NCBI RefSeq assembly: GCF_945859705.1
Contig: NC_079134.1
Location: forward strand, 119,722,620 to 119,786,619
Length of the DNA stretch: 64,000 nt
Source of the DNA: Episyrphus balteatus
Lineage: Eukaryota; Arthropoda; Insecta; Diptera; Syrphidae
Direction: 5' to 3'
How positions within the stretch are numbered: position 1 is the first letter of the stretch; each line of letters opens with the position of its first letter. This document shows positions 11,643 to 22,575 of the stretch, piece by piece. Made by a program: the position numbers and the translations under genes. Under the pieces are notes generated by a model. The model saw nothing but the letters and a program-made list of their open reading frames with translations. It had not been told where the DNA came from and ran no database searches.

Positions 11643-11878
11643 AAGCAAACGTATCTTCAACACACTCAGATTCATAATTTCACTTTAAACAGGCAACACA
11701 AGAAATAAAAATTTAGACCGAAAAACGTCAAATATTACCACACCCGTCAATATAAATAAAAATAGGTATATATGTAATTAAAAGCTATTTAAAAAGACTC
11801 ATGAATTTTATTTAAAAACAAGGGCTCATTAATAAGTACGCCTCTGGAAGAAGGACTTGGTCATATCATAAGAGTTAC

Positions 11879-12442
11879 TTAGGGCCATTTTTTTTACTAT
11901 TGCTCAACTTGTAGCAAACTCTCGAGTTTGCCAACTTGAGAGTTGACTATAACTCGAGAGTTGAAACGCAAGTTGTAATTTCTTTTTATTCACTAATTAT
12001 TTTCTCAACTCTCCAGTTGAAGATCTAAAGTTGGCCAACTTCAAGTTTGAAAAATATCCCTGGGATATTTATGAAATATGGAACAAAAAGTGTCATTTTT
12101 AGTTTAAATTAAAATTTTAATCTGTCGGATAAAGGATATTTGTGTACTATTTTGTATTTAATTTTTCGATTTTTGTTTGCTTTGGAATAATTCGTTTACA
12201 CAATAACTGCTAAAAAAATTTTGACAGAAAAATTAAAAAAAAAAAAAATCTGAAGCAAACTCTTTACTTCGGTCGGCAAACTTCTACTTTTTAGGGAAGT
12301 TGAGAAAACGGAAGTTAATCAACTCTCGAGTTTTAAATCGAAAGTTGAAAATGTCAACTTGGAGTGAATAAAACTGAATTCGGAAGTTGAGGATAAAAAT
12401 CCTCATTTTATGTTCAACTCCGAGTGAAAAAAATGGCCCTTA
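11879..12442. mobile_element. PIF/Harbinger-like MITE, TTA TSD
   Basis: The element is 11882-12439 between TTA copies (11879-11881, 12440-12442). TIRs are GGGCCATTTTTTTTACT and, complemented, GGGCCATTTTTTTCACTCGG. The inside is rich in CAACT(C/T)GAG-type motifs in both orientations (for example CTCGAGTTTGCCAACTTGAG at 11922), giving an extended self-complementary structure. A 3-bp TWA target and GGGC ends are the PIF/Harbinger hallmark. No transposase. Confidence 0.75.
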
Positions 12443-14336
12443 GTCATAGAAGTCATAAAATATAAATTTTGGGATGAAAGGAGGTCAGAAACAGCTATCA
12501 TAATTTATAAGAACTGATACTTTGTTATTTTTCTAAATCTTAAAAAAAAAACGAACAAAATAATCAACCTATTTTACTTATAAATAAAAATTGAACATAC
12601 ATACATATTTAAAAAAATTAAATTTTTTTTAAATGTTCCTAATTTTTAGGATTAAGGTTACTGAAGTATTTTCTTTTACAAAGATTAATAATTTAAGTAG
12701 CCTAAATTGTTAACGATAAATTGAGAAATTCAGAAAACTGTTTAATGACAGGTACGGTTAAAAAAATATGGTTTTTAGTTTGTGCAAAGTGCGTATATTT
12801 TTTTTCAAATCAAAATCGTTATAGCCTTGTTTTAGGAAAATGGCCTTTCCAAATTTCAATATCCCTTCCAGGTAATTACACAAAACTTTTACATTTTTAG
12901 AAAGAAAAGTAAAAAAATTATAACGGAAAGAAAAAAGAAAATTAATAACTTAGCAAACAAAAAAGATATCAAAATTTTTCAAACATAGTTACAAAGAATA
13001 ACATTTTTTCTAAAAGTGAAGCACAGAAATCATCATTAACATGAGGAAAGGTATACCAAAGTAAGCGTTTTCTTAAATCATCGCTAAGTGGTATCAACTT
13101 TGCAGATAGAGCATTACTGTAGAAAAAACATATTTCCTCTTGAGAAAGAAGTCTTTTGTTTAGTTCAATAGTGGAGTAAAGTATTTGTCTTCTAACAAAA
13201 TTATAAGTTCAATATTCCATACCTATCAGTTTTAAGTGAACTAAAAATTTTGAATTAGAGAATTTGAAAATGAGAAGCAAACTCATTATAATCATTTTAA
13301 AAAGCAGAGAATGGTCAACAATCTTCAATTTGTTTCAACTTTTATTAGAGCCAGTGCGCTCTGCAGCGGCACCGAATTTTGTATCACTTTTCAAAGTTTA
13401 AACTCGAGCGGTCACTGTGGCGTATGTGAAACATTTTTTTTTTAACAATCGTCGTCGTTCAATTTTTTTTCTCCAATTTCTACAAAATGTACTGATTTTG
13501 TAATGTAGGATGAGTTCAGACTGGAAAATTGAATTAGATAAAAATAATAATAATTTTAACTGTAATAAAATAGAAAAAAAAAGTGAGGTTGTTAATCAAA
13601 CATCCAACAGAATATCCAGATAAACAGTTTTTGAGAATCGTTAAATAGAGTGTTTCAAAACAATCCCCCTTTTATAAACCTAGAAAATACCATTTCTTTT
13701 GTAATAACTTAAAATTTCTTTATTATGTAGATTCTAGAAATATTTGAAATTATTGCCTAAATGAAAAACACCCTCGCTTTCAACCTCATTTTACTCCTCA
13801 TACTCCTTAAACTAAAAAGGTTATCTTATAAATTGATATATTCTTGAAGAATTTCACTTTCATTTCAAGGTTCGCAGAATTTTATTACCTTCTAAAATTT
13901 GTATCAAAAAGCAAATAATCGAAATACTTCTTTCTGTCTATCCCAGCTCCAGCCAACCAACTCAGTTCTTTGTACATTACACCCTTCAGATTGAATTCTG
14001 TTACTTAAAAAACCGTCATCGTTGTCGCGAGGCGTCTCGGTTATATGAATAATAATATCTGCATGACACATAAGAAAATTGAAATGGTGTGTTTACCTTT
14101 TTATATGTGTCGTCTTAATGAAAAAAAAAGGAAAATACACCAGTGGGAATTGAATAAAAAAAACAAAATTGACACCAAGTTTCACGAAATTAATTTTAAA
14201 TTGGTTTCATTCTTGTGGGGCAGATATGAATAACGGAAATGGATAACTAATTGAAAAAATATCGGTAAATATATGTATTTTGTAATAGAAAATCCAATTT
14301 AACAGAATTAGTTTAAAAAAGAAATGCAACTCGTTT
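12443..14336. other. Unassigned AT-rich stretch
   Basis: No gene, TIR pair or array found. 13330-13450 is locally less AT-rich but has no open frame of note. The short frame at 14045-14233 (plus) is not supported. Confidence 0.4.
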
Positions 14337-15044
14337 TTTTTTGTTTTTTTTTCAAAAGTCTTAAGCGACTCTGTTTTAGTCGTATAAAAAAATATTTTAA
14401 CTGGCATGGCGGAAACACTATAATAACTAACTTATGAACTTTGAGAAATTTTATCATATTAAATTTATTGATTTTGTATAATTTGAAATGTTGGTACAAT
14501 TTTGGATAATAATAATTATTATATTATATCAATTAAAAACTTACCTAATATTGAAAAATTATATTTTGAAAACATTATAATCAAAAATAAAATTTTCAGA
14601 ATACAGCCTCGATAACCACGAGTGGAGGCAGTAGATAGTGTTACATAATAACTATGCATAATTCTAAACAGCTAACAAAATTCCTAATACTTACAGATTT
14701 ATGTTTCACCTGTTTAGTCTACAATTAGATGTTAATTCGATGAAACAGAAAATTAATTTATTTGCCTGTTAAAAATTGATATAACTCCACCGAAAATACT
14801 AGAATATATATGTAAATACATGCTCATTCACTTATCCAATTTCTAATTATTAAATATTACAACACCTATTTTAATCCAAAATTGTACCAACATTTCAAAT
14901 TATACAAAATCAATAAATTTAATATGATAAAATTTCTCAAAGTTCATAAGTTAGTTATTATAGTGTTTCCGCCATGCCAGTTAAAATATTTTTTTATACG
15001 ACTAAAACAGAGTCGCTTAAGACTTTTGAAAAAAAATTATAATT
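14337..15044. repeat. Near-perfect ~176-bp inverted duplication
   Basis: 14337-14512 and 14869-15044 are reverse complements (positions sum to 29381) with essentially no mismatch across CTTAAGCGACTCTG, CTGGCATGGCGGAAACAC and CTTATGAACTTTGAG. A loop of about 356 bp separates them. The outer border is an oligo-T/oligo-A run. No TIR-plus-TSD signature could be assigned, so it could be a foldback transposon or a local inverted duplication. The arms encode nothing recognisable (14308-14499 minus is a chance frame). Confidence 0.75.
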
Positions 15045-15244
15045 TGAGCTAGTGGTTTGTTGTGAAATCGTATCGTCTCGCATTTGGCTATTTGTTTTGT
15101 TTTTTTAAATCCTTAATGTGAACGATTTAGGTTGATTTAGGTGGGTTGGAAATGAAGGAACACCGCGTTGCAACGTCAAATAATATTTTTTTATTTGGGC
15201 CAAATCTTAACCACTTTCCATTTAAGACAAAATTGTATCAGGTT

Positions 15245-15395
15245 ATACTTTGACTTCTAAACCTAAAAAAAAGTCCCATATACGCTCAATAGCATTCAAA
15301 TCTAGTCAATGGAGTATATTTAGAGCTGGCATTCCCTATAAAAAAAATAATTAATTGTGCCTTGTGTTTTGGATCGTTACCTTTATGGAGGATAA
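15245..15395 (-). pseudogene. Tc1-like transposase relic, C-terminal catalytic part
   Basis: Read on the minus strand, two short blocks appear in the order found in Tc1 (DD34E) transposases. One is NDPKHKA (about 15357-15378), matching the DNDPKH block around the second catalytic aspartate. The other is LDLNAIERIWD (15273-15305), matching the SPDLNPIENLW block that precedes the catalytic glutamate. Tc1 transposases cut and paste DNA in the nucleus. Here the blocks are in different frames, a stop replaces the conserved W before LDLN, and no start or full domain remains. The N-terminal half is not found on this strand; an inverted piece lies at 15600-15720. Confidence 0.7.
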
Positions 15396-15599
15396 ATTAT
15401 CCATTTTATAGCTCAAGCCAAAAAGAATAATTGAAGACTCAAAAATGATATAACTTTATTAAAGTTTTTACCGCTATTATTAACAGAGCTATTTGCGTCA
15501 AGATGAGTGAAGGTTAATAAAAGTAAGCCTTTATATCTGATAAAACCCGCAAACCGGAACACCTAGAAAATGTATTAAAAAAAAACAATGTTTATTTTG

Positions 15600-15720
15600 T
15601 TATTAAGACCCCAAAGAAAATTTTTGCAAATTACTGCATCCGTGAAAAGGGCTGGTGGAGGCATTGGTATATGGTGTTTTGGGGAATGCTAAGTACTGAT
15701 TCGGGTGACGTGGTCATCGT
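15600..15720 (+). pseudogene. Tc1-like transposase relic, mid-domain piece, opposite strand
   Basis: The plus-strand reading around 15640-15690 gives SVKRAGGGIGIWCFG, the VKHGGGSIMVWGCFS signature that lies between the first and second catalytic aspartates of Tc1-family transposases. It faces away from the fragment at 15245-15395. Either two separate copies were inserted head to head or one copy was internally inverted. Both borders are eroded and stops follow immediately (TAA near 15725), so it is non-functional. Confidence 0.65.
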
Positions 15721-15938
15721 TGAGTAAATAATGGTTGGCTATAAAGTCATTTTAATGTCGCTCATATATATATAATTATCAGTCAATTCTCAACCGATTT
15801 TCGTACAAAGAAGAGAACCTTAAGAACCTACTACTGGTACAAGCAAATGCGAACACTAGCACTCCGATGGCAGCAGAAATGTAATAATCCGAGGTCACCA
15901 CTTTCTGATATGAAACCGGAAAATCTCACAGGGGGATC

Positions 15939-16260
15939 CAGGGGCGTACACACCATTGGGGCAAGCGGGGCGGTGACCCGGGCCCCTGACACGCCAGACT
16001 GGAGAAAGTTCCATACAAAAAGATAAGATATTTGACATGAATCCCTTCGGACACAAGAGAGACAAATTATATTCTTCAGTGTAATGCATAATGAATTGGT
16101 TGTCAGGCACATAACAAACCTAGCATCTAAAAAAAAAATATTTTACCTCAGGTGACCAAAAAAAAATAAATTATTATTGTCTTAGGGCCCCAAAAAATGT
16201 TACTTGAATAGTCTTAGCCACCAACAAATGATACATCAGGGGCCCCTAAAAAAATTAGGG
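15939..16260 (+). mobile_element. Truncated hAT relative of the 62210 element (left end)
   Basis: It begins CAGGGGCGTACACACCATTG and then GGGGCAAGCGGGGCG, closely matching the left end of the element at 62210. Similarity continues through CTTCGGACACAAGAGAGAC (16036 region), TTCAGTGTAATG and TTAGGGCCCCAAAAAATGTT, ending near GGGGCCCCTAAAAA at 16240-16260. The right TIR and TSD are absent, so this is a 5'-end fragment. The frames 15831-16112 and 15895-16110 (minus) are shadows. Confidence 0.75.
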
Positions 16261-16280
16261 CGAATACATAATATTTTAGT

Positions 16281-16780
16281 ACAGGAAAGTTAGTAAAAAA
16301 ACAGGCATTTTGTAGAACGAAATACAGGACGGCTGAATTTTTCAAATCTGAAAGAAGGGTATTAGAAAAGCTTAAGTCCTGATTTTCGGGACGCAACCCC
16401 CCTGGCAAAATCCGCCATTTTGGAAAACGCGAGTTGCTCTATATCTCAAAAACAATGGGTCCTATACAAATGATTATTAGATCAAAGTCATTGGAAATTT
16501 AATTATCTTTTTCTTTGTAGTACATTATTTTTCTGAGCGGCCAATAGTTTTGAGGTTATGTTGTTTTAATTTATTTTTTTTTCGGTTTTTTTAAGATTTT
16601 ATCATTCCCGGTATTAGTTACATAATTTTTTAAACTGTAAAAGTTATAGACCATCAAATTTCCAATAATTTGTTATATTTTTGAAAGTCATTCGATGTAT
16701 AAGTTGAAAGTTATTGATCTGAAAACTATAATCTAAGTGGAGGAAAGTTAGTAAAAAAAACAGGCATTTTGTGGAACGAT
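16281..16780. repeat. Direct repeats of ~37 bp, 460 bp apart
   Basis: AGGAAAGTTAGTAAAAAAAC followed by AGGCATTTTGT(A/G)GAACGA occurs at about 16281-16318 and 16741-16779. The interval shows no gene: the 73-codon minus-strand frame at 16726-16947 has no recognised domain. The copies could be the ends of a decayed direct-repeat element or a local duplication. Confidence 0.6.
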
Positions 16781-16958
16781 TTTTCATCAATCCGCAGTCT
16801 TAACTGACGGAATGTGTGCAAAATAATAAAACAAATATTAATTGCCCAGTAGAACATTGGGTTAACTTTATTTTGGATCTTATTTGACTGCACTAAACAA
16901 AATTCCAGCTTTGTTGCAATTTGCAAATACTCCTCGAATTCAGTCACGATTAGTTGAA

Positions 16959-17477
16959 CTGGACATTAGTGATGGGAACTATCGAATAAAAACTATCAAA
17001 CTATCGATATTTGTAAAATATTCATTCATTCGATAGTTTTAAATCATTCATACATGCATTCATTTAGTTATTATTTTCATTCGATAGTTTTTTTAATTCG
17101 AAGAGTTTTTTTTTTATTCGATAGTTTTTTCACTCAAATAGTTTTTTATACGATAGTTTTTTCATTCGAATAATTTTCTTAAACGATAGTTTTTTCATTC
17201 GAATAGCTTTTTTATTCGATAGTTTTTTCATTCGAATAATTTTCTTAAACGATAGTTTTTTCATTCAAATTCTTTTTTTTTTTTATCCGATAGTTTTCTC
17301 ATTCGAATAGTTTTCTTAAACGATAGTTTTTTCATTCAAATAGTTTTTTAATACGATAGTTTTCATTCGAATTGTTTTTTTTACGATAGTTTTTTTTCGA
17401 TAGTTTATTCGAGTGAATAAATGAATGAACTATTCGATAGTTCAAATCATTCGATAGTGCTCATCACTACTGGACAT
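16959..17477. mobile_element. 503-bp hAT MITE with 8-bp TSD CTGGACAT
   Basis: The element is 16967-17469, flanked by exact CTGGACAT copies (16959-16966, 17470-17477). Ends are TAGTGATGGGAACTATCGAA and, complemented, TAGTGATGAGCACTATCGAA. Nearly the whole interior is a degenerate array of CGATAG and ATTCGAAT units spaced by TTTTTTCA-like tracts, the same words as in the TIR. Non-coding. Confidence 0.85.
17090..17400. repeat. Degenerate minisatellite of CGATAGTTTTTTCATTCGAA units
   Basis: About a dozen tandem, variable copies of a 20-40-bp unit combining CGATAGTTTTTTCATTCGAA and AATTTTCTTAAA segments. It lies entirely within the hAT MITE and repeats that element's terminal word ACTATCGAAT. Confidence 0.8.
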
Positions 17478-17570
17478 CGCTAGAGTGTCAAGTCAGTATA
17501 TTTTGACGTTTGATTTGGGGTCTATGAAAACCCTTATCAGATTGTGCGGATGCAAGAATTAAGGCAGAAC

Positions 17571-17793
17571 TACACTGAGGGAAAAAATAAATTGAAGTTG
17601 AAACGTCGTTGTTTCAAAGTTGAACTACTTTGATTTATGTGACTTTAAGATACGAAACAATCAAAAATTAACCTATTTTCCACATTGATTTTAAAATGTC
17701 CATCTTCAACGCAAAATCATTCCGAATAATAGTTAAATCAATGTGGTTTTCATTGATTTCACGTTGTTTTATGGTGGCTTTTCCCTCAGTGTA
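17571..17793. mobile_element. TA-flanked MITE, TIR CACTGAGGGAAAA
   Basis: The element is 17573-17791 between TA dinucleotides. Ends are CACTGAGGGAAAAAATAAA and, complemented, CACTGAGGGAAAAGCCACC. Inner AACGTCGTTGTTTCAAAG has a partial counterpart ACGTTGTTTTATGG near the right end. A Tc1/mariner-type non-autonomous element by its TA target; no coding capacity in 219 bp. Confidence 0.75.
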
Positions 17794-18049
17794 CCATACA
17801 CACACAACTTCGTGAGTTTTCTTGGAAATTAAAGTTAATTTTTGACCAAATCCTTTTAATCCAACTTAAAAATGGAGTTCTCTACGAAAGATCAATGGTC
17901 GGACAACGATTTTGAACAAGACAAAAATCTGAATTTTTCGACCAAAATCACTATCATTAATGAAGCTCATTTTTATCTTGTAGACTGCTTAATCGTCTAA
18001 ATTACTGTCGCATACGGTTTTCAGGGAACTCACTAGTAATTGTTGAGAA

Positions 18050-18696
18050 ACAAATGTGGGATCGGGTCAAAATTCTGGCTTCAAAATTCTGCTTTTCAAA
18101 ATTCTGTTTTTTTTTAAAGAAAATTCTGTTTTTCAAAATTCTGCTTTTTAAAATAATTCTGCTTTTCAAAATTCTGCAAGCATTATACTTCAACAAAAAA
18201 ATTCTGCCAATTCTGTTTTTTTTTTTATAGCATACAATCTATAACTTATTGGAACCGATGTTGTTTGATACAATACCTATATTCCTTTTCTTATTCAAAT
18301 TTTTAAATATTCATCTTTATTTGATAAATTAAAAAATTTTTAATTGTTAAGTATTAAAAACCTTTTCTTAATATTTTCAAATTTATTCATTTATAAAACA
18401 AAAATTAATATGCATTCAAAGAATGACAAATTATGTAGGTAAGTAATCAAATAAGTAGATCATTTTTCAAGAAGATGCTTTTACAGAATTTTGCAAAAAA
18501 TAAGAAAAAGGTTTGGAAAATGTTAAAAAGCGCGCGCTTTTTAACATTTTCCAAACCCCTTTTTAATTTTTTGCAGAATTTTGAAAAACAGAATTTTGAA
18601 TTTTGCAGAATTTTGAAAGCAGAAAGCAGTGTAAAGCTGAATTTTGACAAAAGAATTTTGACCCCGGCAGAATTTTGATCCCAACCCAACAAATGT
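18050..18696. mobile_element. hAT-like MITE with TSD ACAAATGT and AATTCTG arrays
   Basis: The element is 18058-18688, flanked by ACAAATGT at 18050-18057 and 18689-18696. Ends are (T)GGGATCGGGTCAAAATTCTG and, complemented, TGGGTTGGGATCAAAATTCT; the first T may belong to the element or the TSD. The left arm (18066-18215) holds about eight CAAAATTCTG units; the right arm (18486-18680) holds about eight inverted CAGAATTTTG units. A strong hairpin (18505-18560) centred on AAGCGCGCGCTT lies in the right arm. Frames at 18447-18692 and 18475-18678 are by-products. Confidence 0.8.
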
Positions 18697-20280
18697 ATCC
18701 AGAACGCGTGACTGCTTGGTGGCGATTTTGGACTGGTAGCTATTATTTCTTCAAAATGCTGGTGGTCAGTAAAAGAGTGTTTTTTTTTTTAAGAACATTT
18801 GGCCATTCCCACAATAAATTTCTTGAAAAAATGTTTGCGATTTTAATCGAAAAAAATGATGGTCCAGTATAGAAAAATGATCTGCAGACCAAAAAGCCAT
18901 AACATTATCATGAGTAATTTTTTTTTTTTTTCATTTTAAATGTAAAACAACTGTTTTCTTTTACTACCAAAATTATTATACTGACACCAAAAAGAGTTAT
19001 TATTGATTATTGAAAAAAGCCAAGTTGCTCAATAATTTTGACACCAGGCCCGAATTCTCTTGAATGCAAGTCAATTTTCTTACAAAATTAGGTATACTTA
19101 ATATTTTTCTTAAAATATAACTTATTTTCTGTATGATTCACCGCAAAAATTCGAAGTGAATAGAAAGAAATAAAAGAAAAAGTTAAATAGGTAATGTTTT
19201 TCCTGAGTGACCAAGCACTTTCTTCTTCTTGGATAAGATTTGGATAAGATTTTTAAAAAATTGAGTTTTTATTGTTTTTTTTTATAATGCCTAACCTTTC
19301 TTATGTGAGTTTGCTTAACAAATTTGAACGATACTGTGGTATTGCTTGAAATTCTTATCACCAAATTATATGATTGTTCATAAATAAATAAATATTTTAT
19401 TGCACAGTAGCAATTAAGATAGAAAAACAAAAAAAACAAAAGCAATAATTCGATTATACACAAATATTTACAAAAGAACCTCTGAAAAAAAAAAAAAAAT
19501 ATAATTTTAAGTAAATTTTAATGAAAAGTCTGGGAAATGTTAAGGTTTAAAAGTTTTTTTACTTGATTCTGAATTAAAAAATATTTGTAACAAAAGAGTA
19601 TATCTAAGTAGGGTATCTATAAGGTATTGTGTGTTATTTAGTGTTTAAGACGAATGTAGAACCAATAAAAATCTAAAAATAGTTAAATATTTTCCATTTC
19701 GAATGATATAAGCTTAAACTAATTTATCTACTGACAAAGTTTTTGTTTGTTACAAAAAATTAAAGGTTAAAAACGAAATAACTTTGCAAAAAAAAACAAA
19801 AAAAAAAAAAAAAAACACAAATCCCATGTGTCTTATCCAATCATAACTCGTTCTTTATTTGCATTAACCGAATTCCTTTGCCGTCATTAAAAAAATAAAT
19901 ATATATTTTTTAATTAAATGAATTGCCTAATTTACGATTGTTTATTTAGTCAACAATTGAATTAATAATATGGAGAAGGAGAAAAAACAAAATTATTGAA
20001 TGACAAGTTCATACATATGTTTGAAATGAATAAATAACAGTAAGATAGACAAAATTTTTCTCAAACAAAACTTAAAAAAAAAAAAAAAAACGCAATGCAA
20101 ACAATTATTAAAAAAAAAAAAAACAACAAATATTAACAAATTATTTTATCTCGCTCTCTTCATTATTAGTTATTATTGTTTTGAATAAATAAATGCGAGC
20201 CATGCTGTTATTTTTCCTCGTTTCTATGCAAATTGTCCTAAAGATTAAAAATCATACAAAAAAAAAAAATAAAACAAAAA
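18697..20280. other. Unassigned, homopolymer-rich stretch
   Basis: Long A runs at about 19483, 19797, 20073, 20110 and 20259 dominate. No exon, TIR or coding domain is visible. On the minus strand this would be the intron immediately downstream of the putative first exon at 20306-21260. Confidence 0.4.
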
Positions 20281-20305
20281 TAACAATATTTTAAGCCCCT
20301 CTCAC

Positions 20306-21260
20306 CCCACCACAAGGTGGCGATCCAACAGATCGTTAAGTCGCAGTGCGGTTATTACTCCATCTACCTCACACCGACTGTACGAAGGTGTGTTAACTTG
20401 TTTGTTTTATCGGTTCACACACGCATAGATTCGTGTAAACATTAAACAAAAAAAAAAAAAAAAGATTTAAATACGAATTGAGTATGGATTTATACACAAC
20501 TTTTTTTTTAGCACTGCACAGTTTAATTTATAAAAACAACGCTAACCATTTAACAGATCGAATGCACATTTCAACAGCACTTCTGAGAAAGGTATTAGAG
20601 ACATAGAAACTCGAAATTCGAAGTCGAAATCAACGCGGTTTTTTGCTTTTTATCCCCGCCACATTTGCTGTCAAAAAAAAACTTAAAAACAAAATCATAG
20701 AAAATCAAGTCACTTTAATTGTATCGCCTACGGATTCTTTTAGAATTTGTGTGTTAAATTGAACCAGAGCAGTGAATTGAAAAGAAAACCTCGTATTAAT
20801 CCAAACAGCCCAGCCAGCAGCAACAGCGATACCGAACAACTCTGGCGATGCTGAGCTGATCTGATAGTCATGTGAAGTGAACTTGTTTTCGTTTTTTTTA
20901 TTCGTCTTCGTTTGGCGACGAAAACAACGAGAACGACAACGTTTCCATTCGATTTGCGCCTCCACTAAACGTTAAAGTTATAAAGCCCGTCGAAAATATG
21001 TCAGGTTATTAATTAGTTAAGTTTGTTTGCTGTTTTAATTTTTTATATATTTTGGGGGGGAAAGAAGTACGAAATAACACGAAGGTATCGTAACACCTTT
21101 TTGACAAACAAAGCTCTTTTGCAGACAAACCTTTTTTTTTAATCTTTGGGGTATTTTTTTAAAGGGACCAGATACTAAAGAAACTATTAGAAGGAGCGAT
21201 CACTTTTTATCTCATATAAAAAAAAGGTATCAACACATTTTTTTAACGTGTAAAACGACT
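20306..21260 (-). other. Putative untranslated first exon
   Basis: Read on the minus strand, this repeat-poor and comparatively GC-rich block runs from a TCAGT initiator (A at 21260) to a good splice donor, GGG followed by GTGAGA (intron begins at 20305). An 86-codon frame inside (20705-20965, starting MEAQIEWKRC) shows no domain and has several upstream ATGs, so I treat the exon as non-coding or carrying only upstream ORFs. Its position, downstream of the PDE8-like exon on the same strand, suggests an internal alternative promoter of that gene, but a separate gene starting here is equally possible. The transcript itself is inferred, not seen. Confidence 0.4.
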
Positions 21261-21460
21261 GAACGAAAGTAAAACTCGACCTTCGACCAAAGCGACTGTT
21301 GAACAACTATCGCACAAAGTGCTGCTGCAACAATGACTGCCGGGAACCGATTGATCATATTCAGCAAGTGCCTGCTGGTGTCAGATAACCTACACTACAC
21401 ATATCTGCCAGTGTAACCATGTTTGCACCAGAGCGAGAGAGTTTTGCTGCTTCCCACAGC
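21230..21460 (-). promoter_or_regulatory. Candidate promoter: TCAGT initiator and GAGA motif
   Basis: On the minus strand TTCGTTCAGTCGTTTT places a canonical arthropod initiator (TCAGT) with its A at 21260. About 170 bp upstream, 21431-21440 reads AGCGAGAGAG on the plus strand, a GAGA-factor-type site. I see no TATA box about 30 bp upstream of the initiator and no DPE match at +28 to +33. The flanking 20.3-21.6 kb is the least repetitive part of the window, which fits a conserved regulatory block. Confidence 0.4.
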
Positions 21461-21680
21461 TTGAGTTAGCTGCTAGTGTAGAGTATAGACCACCGACCGC
21501 ACCGCTTTTGCTCTATACAGTTAAGGCAATGTTGCTCAGCTTCAACTTTGTCTAGCAATTTCAAAAGGCAAACATTTAATAAAGCTACTAAGGCACAGTG
21601 GAACAAGATCAGTATAAAGTAGGACAAATTTAAAAGTTAACTTTCATTAACTTTCTTACACCGATACAACATTGACTTAA

Positions 21681-21893
21681 TATATATGGACTGCTAGAAG
21701 CATATTCAGGTTGGTTCCACTTGTTTCTTCGCGATACTAGCGCCCTAAAAAAAAGCGGAGAATAAGTGCAACATTTTTGACGAAGTGCGAAAGGAACAAA
21801 TATAGAAAAACAGAGAAAGCACTACCTTTTAACGACAGATGTCATTCACTAAAACTTTCTTAGAAAAGTCAAACGACTAGCAGTCCATATATA
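21681..21893. mobile_element. 213-bp MITE with perfect 17-bp TIR
   Basis: TATATATGGACTGCTAG at 21681-21697 is exactly complemented at 21877-21893. The interior is non-coding. The TA-rich ends prevent an unambiguous TSD, though TA is possible. It lies just upstream of the candidate promoter on the minus strand. Confidence 0.65.
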
Positions 21894-22575
21894 GTAGGTC
21901 AATGCAATACAATGTTTGTTTTCTTGGCTCCTTTTCACAATAATGTTTATGTGATGTTGTCCTTAACAAGAGTTCCTTTCGAATCGGAAATTTGTTTCGA
22001 ATACCGAAAAAATATAATCACAAAATCCATTTGTAATGACAATTTGTAGGAAATTTTTCATAACGAATAGGTTCTGCTATGGTTTCGAGGAAAATCAGTG
22101 ATACGAATAGAGTAAGTGATAAGGCCGAATAAAAGGGAACATTATCTATTGGAATTGATTTTTGATACGGAATAGTCAAATCATTTCAAATGAATTCTTT
22201 TAACGATTACCAAATCGTCAAGTTTTCCGAAAACGATAAAAATGAAAAAGTGTCATTTGGTTTGATATTGGGGACTCAAAAGCTAATAAAACAGACAAAA
22301 ATTAACTAATCCATGAATCAAAGAATTTTGTGAGAAAAATATATGCAACCACTTTTGGTTAGTAGTTGTGTTTTCAAATTGATAGTAATTTGTTTTGATT
22401 CTCGCCTGAAAAATTATTGCTGGTAACCGATATGTAGGGAGAAGTTTCGATAATAAATTAATACCTTAATAAAATTTAACACTTTATGAGACAACAAATT
22501 TCAATGCTACGTCTCTTGATATATAAAGCGCTTCCAAAGCCCATGACTGCTACAAGGTAGATTTAACTGCTATTT
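21894..22575. other. Unassigned AT-rich stretch
   Basis: No gene, inverted repeat or tandem array seen. Confidence 0.4.
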
